From: a virus | Strand: one strand, 5' to 3' | DNA: 28,980 nt | IMG/VR virus record: IMGVR_UViG_3300030105_002225 | Span: 1-28,980 of that record | Shown: positions 21,586 through 28,980 of the stretch, one piece after another | Layout of the letters: each line of letters opens with the position of its first letter | Position numbering within the stretch: position 1 is the first letter of the stretch | Program-made: the position numbers and the translations under genes | Notes under the pieces: model-generated | The model's database searches: none | What the model was told of the DNA's origin: nothing | What the model saw: only the letters and a program-made list of their open reading frames with translations

Positions 21586-23424
21586 ATGGTAAAAATTCCA
21601 ACATACGAAAGTCAAACAGTAGCTAAAGCTCCTATTAGTCGTAATCGACCTTTAATAGCAGACAGTGGTGCAGCTGAGGTTTATGCAACAGCAGCTCAAG
21701 CAGCAAATGTTGCTGGTGAGGTTTTACAAAAACATACAGCTATTAAGAATGATAAAGACTTATTAGCGGCAATGAAAAAGTACAAAATTGGGGACATAGA
21801 CAACAATCAACCTGGTGAAAACCAAATGATTATTACAGCATCAACTAGTGACGATTTTGAAACGGCCCTACCCAGTTATAACGAAGCTGCTAAAGCCTGG
21901 CAGCAACAAGTAGCTGAGAGTATTTCGAATGGGCAAGTAAGAGATAAATTTTTAATCAAAAGCGGTGAAAGTTTATTAAGTGGTTATCTAAATGTAGAAA
22001 GATCAGTATTTTCAAATAACCGTACATCTTATCAAGAAACTATTAAAGACGATGCTACCGATACCGTTAATAATTATGTCGAAGCATTTTTAGTTAAAGA
22101 CACTTTAGGCTTATCTCAAGCGGGTGCTAAATTATTTGGCACACTTGATAACGAAGGTGCCATTAAAGATTTCTCATTTGGCCAAAGATTAAAAGATCGA
22201 GGTATGTTACCCGCTGGTACTACAGCAGAGCAGTATGATGAGAACATGAAAGTTGCTATGCTTAATACATTAGCCGTATCTCTTATTGAAAATAATCCAG
22301 CAGAATTTATAAATCTTGAAACAAAAGATTTTTTTAATTTAATCGATCCTAGCAAATTAGTTGAGTACAAAGCAAAAGCTAATGATTCTTACAACAATAA
22401 ATCGGTTATAAGTTTATTAGAATTTTTGCCATTAGACACCACAAGAAGTGAAGAAGAAACAGAAGCATTATTCTTACAAGCAGATAGTGGCAATTTTGGT
22501 GGTGATGAAAATAAAAAAGTACTTCTTGACTCTTTAGACGCAGAGGGAAAATTAAAATTTTCTCAAGCCTTGTCTCAACGCAAATCAGAAATTAAAGCTG
22601 AGATATCTTGGGATCGTCAAAATACAGCTTTTAAAGAAAATGTAGCTAATGAAGCAGTTTATATGGGTGCGTACCAAGGCATATTCAATGGCACTGTTGG
22701 GATTGATGATCTTAATGGTATGAACTGGCAAGGTGTAACAGGCAGTGCAATGAAGGACCAACTTAAATTGTTAGTTGTATCTCGTGCTAATGGTCAGTTG
22801 CCGACTGATGGCAGTTTAACTCAATATAACAAGATTTTTGACCAAGTAGTAAATAAAGAAATTTTAGACGTAACGTCACCATTTTTATTACAAGGTGAAA
22901 CTGAAGCTAAAAGTATTATTCAACGTACTGGTGGCTTAGATGGTTTGGGTTTTAATCAGTTTCAAAATTTATCTTCGTTAATGACTAAAACTAACAACAA
23001 AGATTTAATATTTCAAGAGCAACAATTTCAAGAATTTTTGATAGCTTATGGAAAACAAATTTTGGGTTCACCAGCTTTTGAAAAATATAATGTCAAAGGC
23101 AAAGGCCGCCAGTTTCAATTCAATCTAGTCATGCGTACTGCTTATGAAAATGGTATTAAGGAAGGATTTGCCCCACTCGATTTATTGTCTGAAACAAGCC
23201 CTAATTTTATAGGAATCAATTTAGACAAATTTTTACCTTCAAATAGACAGTTAATGGAAGAAATTGCAGCATCAGCAAAAGGCAGTGAGGATGGATCTGA
23301 AGTGTCACTAGATATAAAATCATGGTTAGATGTAGCACCACAAAAACCAGCTGGAATGTCTAAGGATGAGTGGCAAGAAACCAAAGAATATAAAGAGTGG
23401 AAAAATAAAGAACCAACAAGTTAA
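21586..23424 (+). CDS. Internal virion protein (gp15-like)
   Basis: 612 residues, helical and charged, starting MVKIPTYESQTVAKAPISRN and ending EWQETKEYKEWKNKEP. The assignment rests mainly on gene order (13-14-15-16-17 of T7) and length. No enzymatic domain was seen. It would be ejected into the periplasm with its larger neighbour. The ribosome-binding site is weak. Confidence 0.7.
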   Translation: MVKIPTYESQTVAKAPISRNRPLIADSGAAEVYATAAQAANVAGEVLQKHTAIKNDKDLLAAMKKYKIGDIDNNQPGENQMIITASTSDDFETALPSYNEAAKAWQQQVAESISNGQVRDKFLIKSGESLLSGYLNVERSVFSNNRTSYQETIKDDATDTVNNYVEAFLVKDTLGLSQAGAKLFGTLDNEGAIKDFSFGQRLKDRGMLPAGTTAEQYDENMKVAMLNTLAVSLIENNPAEFINLETKDFFNLIDPSKLVEYKAKANDSYNNKSVISLLEFLPLDTTRSEEETEALFLQADSGNFGGDENKKVLLDSLDAEGKLKFSQALSQRKSEIKAEISWDRQNTAFKENVANEAVYMGAYQGIFNGTVGIDDLNGMNWQGVTGSAMKDQLKLLVVSRANGQLPTDGSLTQYNKIFDQVVNKEILDVTSPFLLQGETEAKSIIQRTGGLDGLGFNQFQNLSSLMTKTNNKDLIFQEQQFQEFLIAYGKQILGSPAFEKYNVKGKGRQFQFNLVMRTAYENGIKEGFAPLDLLSETSPNFIGINLDKFLPSNRQLMEEIAASAKGSEDGSEVSLDIKSWLDVAPQKPAGMSKDEWQETKEYKEWKNKEPTS

Positions 23425-23427
23425 ACT

Positions 23428-26400
23428 ATGACTTCATTATTAAAAGAAATAAATGAGATGCAAGCCACGGGCTTTAGCCAGGGAGAAATTGATAATTTTT
23501 CAGCAACTAAAAGAGCAGAACTAAAAGCCCAGGGTTATACAGACAATGAGATTCTATCTGAGTTTGGTGTTAAAAAAACTCCAAATACAGATCAAGAAGA
23601 GTATTGGGCTAACGTTTCAAAGCTATCTTATTCAGAACAGGCTACCCGCAATCTTACTGATAAAATTAAAAGTGATAATGAGTGGATGCCTGAAATAGAG
23701 TATGGCGTTGGTGGTCCAAGACCTACATCAGAAACTCAATTAATGATTGATGATTATGTAAACAACTCTAGCTCTGATGAAAATGAATTTGAATTAAAGA
23801 GATATTTTTCAAGAGGATTAGATGGTTCTACTATTAATCTAATGAAAAATTATTATACGACTGGTGAAGTGCCTGATGTTTATAAAAATACTGATTTAAC
23901 TAATCCGAGTACCATAGAACGAGTTACACAATCACTCGGTCAAATACTAGCTGATGCACCTATTTATGTTGGTGCTGGTGGTGCAACTACTTTTGCAACT
24001 GGTAGTCCTATAGCTGGTGGATTTGCAGCTGGGTTTGTAAATGGATCTTTACGAGAAAGTTACTTAGAAGCTTTGGAACGTGGAGATGTCAATACTTTTA
24101 AAGAGTGGTCCGATGTTTTTGTTGAAGAAGGTTTTAAAGGTGGATTAAAAGAAGGAGCCATGATTGCCGCAGCTGTTGCTGCACCTGGAGTTGGTGGCTT
24201 TGTAATGAATAAGTTTGCTCCTGTAGCTACTGCACAATTATCTAAAATTTACGGGGCTAAAGCATTTGGTAAATATGCTGCTAGTTGGGCTGGTTTTAAT
24301 ACTGCTATGGGTGTTATTGAGCAAAGGATGCCAACAAAAGAAGAGCTGGTAGATTCAGCTATCCTATTTGGTATCTTGGGGTTTGGTTCTAAAGGTATAG
24401 AAAACACTTATAATTATATAAAAAAGAATCCTGAAAAATCAGTTTTAGAATCTACTCAAGAAATCATTAATGATCCAATTTTAAAAGAAGATATTTTAAG
24501 TGTTAATAATGTAGATCGACATACTCCAATTGTTAGAACACAAGAACGATTAAGTATCTTAGAGCAAAAAGAAGCAAAGGTTGGTAGAAATGAAATGTCA
24601 TTTGTTGAAGCCAACGAACTTAAATCATTAAGAGAATTGAATGAGAAAGGTGAAATACCAGGTGAGTTTGATATTAGTCTAAATATTGACACTATGGACA
24701 CAATCTCATTAAAAGATTTATTTAATGAATCTTTATATAGCAAATCAAGAGTTAAAGATTTATTGGAAAGTCCAGAGTTTGAAAACCATCCTGAAATTTT
24801 AAGACTAAAAGATAGTGTTGCTAGAATTGAAACAACTTTAGACAAAGCAAAAAGAGAAGGTAAATTTGATGAAACAACTAATACCTTTACTGAAGCTTGG
24901 AAGCTAGAAAACAATTGGGCCCAAATTATTAAAGATTTAAATTCTAATGTAAACGCCAGTAGCAACCGCAAAGCTGTTATATTATATGGTGGCTCTGCAA
25001 CAGGTAAATCTACACAAGCAAATCGTATTAATAGCGGTGAACAAAAATATCAAATAGTTGATCCTGATTTTGTAAAAGAACATCCACAATTTGCTAAAAC
25101 ATATGAAGATGGCAAAGGAGCTAATGCCTTGCATTTTGAAAGCAAAGCCATTGCTAACAGAATTTTAGACCAATCTACTAATAAAGGCACCAATGTAATA
25201 GTGCCTTTAGTTGGTAGTGGTGGTACAGCAAACGTAGCAGCTATAGCTAAAATGTTATATAACAAAGGTTATGAAGTTACTGTTGGTGGATTAGAAACAT
25301 TAGCTAACGAAGCTATCTATAGAACATTAAAAAGAACATTGGACAACGGCAGATATGTCCCTATAGAGTATGTTAAATCTGCAGCTAAACAATCAAGGGA
25401 AAATTACGAATATGCAAAAGAACTCAAAGAAGTCTCAGAAACCTTTAGACTCGACACTACCCCTAAAGGGGAACCAATCCTTATTGAACGATCAGGAACT
25501 GGCACAACAAATGTTGAAACAAGACGAGATGGCGGAACAGGATCTGCTGAATCTTCTAACAGCATCGGCATCCCAAATGTCGAAAGAAAAAGCGTAGCTG
25601 AAAGCATAAGTTACGAACCTCCAAAAAGGGAAAGAGTTCCTTTTGAGGATTTAAAAAATGAATTTATTAGAACTGTTGTCGATCAATTCCATCCGTTATT
25701 AAGAGCTGTCAGAAGAGTTGGTCCTGAAGAATATAAAAATGGTAGATTAAATCCATACGAAGAAATACGCACACAGCCAGGCATGGTAGGAATTGCTATG
25801 CAATTTATAACTAATGCTACATTTGAATTTGGATCACAAGCACGAGTCACTGGAAAAAGCTTATTAGAAGTTTTAAAACCATTAAAAAATATGGCCGACT
25901 ATGCAAGACTGTCTGAATATTTAGTATCTAAAAGAGTAATTGAATTAAATCAAAGAGGAATTAAAACTGGTGTAGATTTAGTTGATGCTCAACGTATTGT
26001 AAAAGAAAGACGAGCAGAATACGAAACTATCTCCAAAGAATTAGAAGGGTTTCAAGATCGTTTGTTACAATACATGGCTGACTCAGGTATTCTAAGTGAA
26101 AAGGCTTTAGCGGCAATGCGTGAGGCTAATAAAGATTATGTTCCATTTAGTAGAGTGCAAGATATTAATAAAAAAGGTTCTGCTACTGGTGCTGGTTCTT
26201 TAAGTAAAGAAGTTTCAAATCCTATTAAAAAAATTAAAGGCAGTAATCTAAAAATTATTGATCCTATAGAATCTATTTTTGGCAACGTATTTCATTTTAT
26301 TACAGTTGCAGAACGCAATGCATCTGTAAAAAGTTTTATTGAAATGACTGAAAAATTTCCTGAAAAATTTCCTGAAGTAAATAAAGTTAAAACTAAAATG

Positions 26401-28230
26401 AAAGCTGTTAAAATTACGACAGAAGAAATGAACACAGTATTTGAAAATTCAAAAATTGATGCAAAAACTGCTGAAAATTTGACAGTGTTTAGAAGAGAAA
26501 ACACAGTGCTTTCTGAAACAGAAGTGGTTATCTTTAGAAATGGTGAAAAAGAAGTTTGGCAAGTTGGTAGAGAATTTGCAACAGCTATCCGAGGTTTAGA
26601 CAAAGTAAATTTAGCTAGATATATAAGAGCTTTTTCAATTCCATCAAGATTATTAAGAGCTGGCTCTACTTTATCACCTGACTTCTTTATAAGAAATTTA
26701 CTTAGAGACACATCTCAGTCAGGCATCTTTTCTAAATCAGGCAGTATTTTACAAGCAGCTCCCATACTATCCACGTTTCGTGGTGTGTTTCACATGATGT
26801 CAGGCAAGCTATCACCTAAAATTGATTCTATGACTAATAAGTTTGAACGCTCAGGTGCGGTACAATCAATGTTAGTGAGTATGGATAGAAACTACATGGA
26901 TGTTAAAGTACATAAAGAATTAAATATCTTGCCCGTATGGAATAAAGTGAAGGGTGCTAATCCATTAGAACTATTAAGAATTTTGTCTGAAGCTACAGAA
27001 ACTACAACTCGTATGGCAGAATTTTCATCAGCTTACAATAAAGCTTTGAAAAATGGATTAACAGAAAAAGAAGCTTTGCGTAGAGCTGGGTTTGAAGCAC
27101 GGGATGTTACTTTAGATTTCTCCAAACGTGGTGCTAAGATGCAATCTATTAATGCTATTACTGCTTTCTTTAATGCCAATATTCAAGGTTGGGCTAAATT
27201 AGCAGAAGGTTTTAGAGATCAACCAGGAGTCACTACTGCTCGAATAGCTACTTATATTATGTTGCCAAGTGCCTTAATGTGGTGGGTCAATCACGATAAA
27301 GAAACATACAAAGAGTTACCCCAATGGCAAAAAGATATGTTTTGGATTGTTATTACTGGAGAAGGACCTGAAGAAGTGGTTTACAGAGTACCAAAACCAT
27401 TTGGCCCTGGTATTCTTTTTGGTACTGGCACAGAAAGAATATTAGATTTAATGTTCTCTGAAACTCCTGATGATGTATCTGAATTTTTAACCGAGTTTGT
27501 AGCAGATAATGCAACTGATTTAATTCCTGATCCTGACATCGTAAAACCATTTATAGAGCAAGCATTTAATAAAAATACTTTTACCAATCAACCTATTGTG
27601 CCTTATAGCATGGAAGGTATTTTCCCTGAATATCAATATACTCCATATACGAGTGAAGTAGCCAAGGAAATTGGTAATACAATTAGAGCTTTTATGAACA
27701 CAGCTGATCCTGATGGTAAAGCTGGCACATTTTCACCAGTTACTAGCCCAGCAAGAATTGATGCTATTTTAAAAGGCTGGTCAGGTACACTTGGTAAATA
27801 TGTATTAGAAGCTGCTGATGCAGCTTTAATAGCAAGTGGTTATTCAGAAGATCCTATTAGGCCAGCAAAAAAATTGTCTGACATGCCATTTATAAAAGCA
27901 TTTGTAGTTCGTCACCCATCTTCAGGTTCTGAATTTATTGAAGATTTTTATAAAGAATATGAAGAAATACAAACAGCTTTAACCACTTTAAATCAAGTAG
28001 AACCTTCTGAAGTAGGCAACGTAATTGATATTATAGATCAAGATATTGGGTTTGATTATATAGCTCTGCAAGCTTATGCTGACGTTTTAAACTCACAACG
28101 AAGTTTAATTAATATTGTGATTAGAGATAAGGTTAATTACAGCCCTATTGAAAAACGCCAAATATTAGACGATACATATTATCAAATGATTACCATAGCC
28201 AAAGAGGGCTTAAAACTATTCAATAAATAA
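23428..28230 (+). CDS. Giant ejection protein with zeta-toxin-like kinase and LPD38 domains
   Basis: 1600 residues in the place of T7 gp16. Two Gly/Ala-rich hydrophobic stretches (about 172-206 and 243-265) may insert in membranes. Residues ~505-690 resemble a zeta toxin/UDP-sugar kinase: Walker A GGSATGKST (521-529), VDPDFVKEHPQF with D545/D547, and a late TLDNGRYVPIEYVKSAAKQS. The C-terminal half contains RLLRAGSTLSPDFFIRN (1074-1090) with nearby RD and later FSKRGAK...FNANIQG, matching the large polyvalent-protein domain LPD38. No lytic transglycosylase motif was seen, unlike T7 gp16. It is probably injected with the DNA. Confidence 0.8.
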   Translation: MTSLLKEINEMQATGFSQGEIDNFSATKRAELKAQGYTDNEILSEFGVKKTPNTDQEEYWANVSKLSYSEQATRNLTDKIKSDNEWMPEIEYGVGGPRPTSETQLMIDDYVNNSSSDENEFELKRYFSRGLDGSTINLMKNYYTTGEVPDVYKNTDLTNPSTIERVTQSLGQILADAPIYVGAGGATTFATGSPIAGGFAAGFVNGSLRESYLEALERGDVNTFKEWSDVFVEEGFKGGLKEGAMIAAAVAAPGVGGFVMNKFAPVATAQLSKIYGAKAFGKYAASWAGFNTAMGVIEQRMPTKEELVDSAILFGILGFGSKGIENTYNYIKKNPEKSVLESTQEIINDPILKEDILSVNNVDRHTPIVRTQERLSILEQKEAKVGRNEMSFVEANELKSLRELNEKGEIPGEFDISLNIDTMDTISLKDLFNESLYSKSRVKDLLESPEFENHPEILRLKDSVARIETTLDKAKREGKFDETTNTFTEAWKLENNWAQIIKDLNSNVNASSNRKAVILYGGSATGKSTQANRINSGEQKYQIVDPDFVKEHPQFAKTYEDGKGANALHFESKAIANRILDQSTNKGTNVIVPLVGSGGTANVAAIAKMLYNKGYEVTVGGLETLANEAIYRTLKRTLDNGRYVPIEYVKSAAKQSRENYEYAKELKEVSETFRLDTTPKGEPILIERSGTGTTNVETRRDGGTGSAESSNSIGIPNVERKSVAESISYEPPKRERVPFEDLKNEFIRTVVDQFHPLLRAVRRVGPEEYKNGRLNPYEEIRTQPGMVGIAMQFITNATFEFGSQARVTGKSLLEVLKPLKNMADYARLSEYLVSKRVIELNQRGIKTGVDLVDAQRIVKERRAEYETISKELEGFQDRLLQYMADSGILSEKALAAMREANKDYVPFSRVQDINKKGSATGAGSLSKEVSNPIKKIKGSNLKIIDPIESIFGNVFHFITVAERNASVKSFIEMTEKFPEKFPEVNKVKTKMKAVKITTEEMNTVFENSKIDAKTAENLTVFRRENTVLSETEVVIFRNGEKEVWQVGREFATAIRGLDKVNLARYIRAFSIPSRLLRAGSTLSPDFFIRNLLRDTSQSGIFSKSGSILQAAPILSTFRGVFHMMSGKLSPKIDSMTNKFERSGAVQSMLVSMDRNYMDVKVHKELNILPVWNKVKGANPLELLRILSEATETTTRMAEFSSAYNKALKNGLTEKEALRRAGFEARDVTLDFSKRGAKMQSINAITAFFNANIQGWAKLAEGFRDQPGVTTARIATYIMLPSALMWWVNHDKETYKELPQWQKDMFWIVITGEGPEEVVYRVPKPFGPGILFGTGTERILDLMFSETPDDVSEFLTEFVADNATDLIPDPDIVKPFIEQAFNKNTFTNQPIVPYSMEGIFPEYQYTPYTSEVAKEIGNTIRAFMNTADPDGKAGTFSPVTSPARIDAILKGWSGTLGKYVLEAADAALIASGYSEDPIRPAKKLSDMPFIKAFVVRHPSSGSEFIEDFYKEYEEIQTALTTLNQVEPSEVGNVIDIIDQDIGFDYIALQAYADVLNSQRSLINIVIRDKVNYSPIEKRQILDDTYYQMITIAKEGLKLFNK

Positions 28231-28238
28231 TTTTTGAC

Positions 28239-28298
28239 ATCTTGGTCCGAATAACTTAGTAATTTAGATACAATTACTATAAATCCGTACTCCAAGAT
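28239..28298 (+). other. Nested hairpin in the gap before the tail fibre gene
   Basis: An outer inverted repeat ATCTTGG (28239-28245) and CCAAGAT (28292-28298) encloses a second one, AGTAATT (28258-28264) and AATTACT (28272-28278). A TTGACA (28234-28239) overlaps the left edge, but no good -10 follows. The element may be a structured leader or a small RNA; its function is unknown. Confidence 0.4.
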
Positions 28299-28305
28299 TT
28301 AATAT

Positions 28306-28335
28306 AAAGCTGGCTATAATGCTGGCTTTTTTTTT
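28306..28335 (+). terminator. Rho-independent terminator before the tail fibre gene
   Basis: AAAGCTGGC (28306-28314) pairs with GCTGGCTTT (28321-28329), using two central G-U pairs, around a 6-base loop TATAAT. The run of Ts continues to 28335 (nine in all). It should limit transcription from the ejection genes into the fibre gene, or leave a read-through fraction. Confidence 0.8.
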
Positions 28336-28349
28336 ACCCTAGGACAATT

Positions 28350-28980
28350 ATGACACTATCAACTACAACTGTGAAGAACAGTTATACTGGCAATGCATCT
28401 ACAACTGCATTTAACTACACATTTTCAATTAACTCGACAGCGGAGCTGGTGGTTATTGAGAGAAGTGCAGCTGGTGTAGAAACTGTAAAAGCTTTAACCA
28501 CTCACTATACTATTGCCGATGCTGGTTCATCAGGTGGTACTGTTACATTTGGTACGGCCCCAGCTTCAGGGGTAACTGTAGTGCTTATTCGAGATACTTC
28601 ATTAACCCAAGAAACAGATTATGTAGCTAACGATCCTTTCCCAGCTGAAACTCACGAAGATACTTTAGACAAACTGCAAATGCAAATTCAAGAGGTCCAG
28701 GAAGAAGTTGATCGTTCTATGAAACTATCAAGAACGAATACCATGACTTCTACTGAGTTTACGAACTCAGCTACTGATCGTGCATCTAAAGTCCTGGCGT
28801 TTGATAGCTCAGGTGAATTATCCGTTACCCAAGAATTAGGAACTTTTAGAGGAACATCTGCAACTACTACTACGGCAGCTCACGTTATAAGAGATTTAGT
28901 TAAAGGCTCAACTACAGCACAACTGAATAATATTTATATTTGTATTCAAGCTAGTCCAATCGGCACAGCTCTAACTAATA
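28350..28980 (+). CDS. Tail fibre protein, N-terminal part (T7 gp17-like; partial)
   Basis: The frame is open from the ATG (AGGA upstream) to the window edge, 210 codons. The N-terminal region contains NYTFSINSTAELVVIERSAA, then VTFGTAPASGVTVVLIRDTS and the coiled-coil-like ETHEDTLDKLQMQIQEVQEE followed by VDRSMKLSRTN. This is the typical virion-attachment domain of T7 gp17-type fibres. The receptor-binding part lies beyond the window. It follows a terminator, so it may use its own promoter or read-through. Confidence 0.92.
   Translation, partial: MTLSTTTVKNSYTGNASTTAFNYTFSINSTAELVVIERSAAGVETVKALTTHYTIADAGSSGGTVTFGTAPASGVTVVLIRDTSLTQETDYVANDPFPAETHEDTLDKLQMQIQEVQEEVDRSMKLSRTNTMTSTEFTNSATDRASKVLAFDSSGELSVTQELGTFRGTSATTTTAAHVIRDLVKGSTTAQLNNIYICIQASPIGTALTN

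Noticed and set aside
24456-24971. 171-residue minus-strand ORF
   Set aside because: Antisense to the giant ejection protein; Leu/Ser-rich composition is typical of a shadow frame.

Overview
The window is a large part of an AT-rich temperate podovirus-type phage or prophage. The host cannot be named from the sequence. The gene families resemble those of phages of marine proteobacteria, but that is inference. Two modules of different origin are joined. The early and lysogeny half is organised like lambda: integrase, leftward recombination operon, CI-like repressor, Cro-like regulator and an O-like initiator. The late half is a T7-like virion set: portal, scaffold, capsid, tail tubes A and B, four internal-virion-type proteins and a fibre. 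No phage RNA polymerase, DNA polymerase, helicase or lysis gene is visible here.

Layout. Positions 1-329 hold the end of one gene, a small Cys-rich ORF and a complete tRNA-Cys(GCA) on the minus strand, a plausible attachment locus. Positions 330-727 are non-coding and carry two outward promoters, one with a palindrome between -35 and -10. Positions 728-3051 are a rightward operon of five small genes ending in a tyrosine integrase and a terminator. Positions 3048-6063 are a tightly overlapping leftward operon: a PD-(D/E)XK exonuclease, a probable single-strand annealing protein, a protein with an SSB-like acidic tail, a 25-residue membrane peptide, DUF3310, a free LexA-type winged helix, an unknown and a zinc-binding mini-protein. 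Positions 6064-7325 are the genetic switch. Positions 7315-9223 are the rightward early/replication genes, with iteron-like repeats and a perfect palindrome inside the O-like gene. Positions 9285-11561 hold an HGG-motif protein, TerS, a 58-residue ORF and TerL. Positions 11563-28980 encode the virion.

How it works together (inference). The repressor/Cro switch would control a leftward recombination operon and a rightward replication operon. A shared 17-19 bp motif (AGAT...ATCACA) occurs at the integrase-operon promoter, in the leader of the leftward operon (two tandem copies) and in the switch, so one regulator may act at all three. With no polymerase of its own visible, the phage probably uses host replication and transcription. 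The late genes appear to run as one rightward block broken by a few hairpins.

The most interesting points are a zeta-toxin-like P-loop kinase domain inside the 1600-residue LPD38-type ejection protein, the motif shared by the control regions, a matched C-terminal signature in two proteins either side of a GNAT gene, the free LexA-type DNA-binding domain beside a repressor with no recognisable S24 protease signature, and several genes too small or unusual to be found easily (4022-4099, 1546-1719, 1719-1826, 10102-10278, 12720-12893, 17154-17297).
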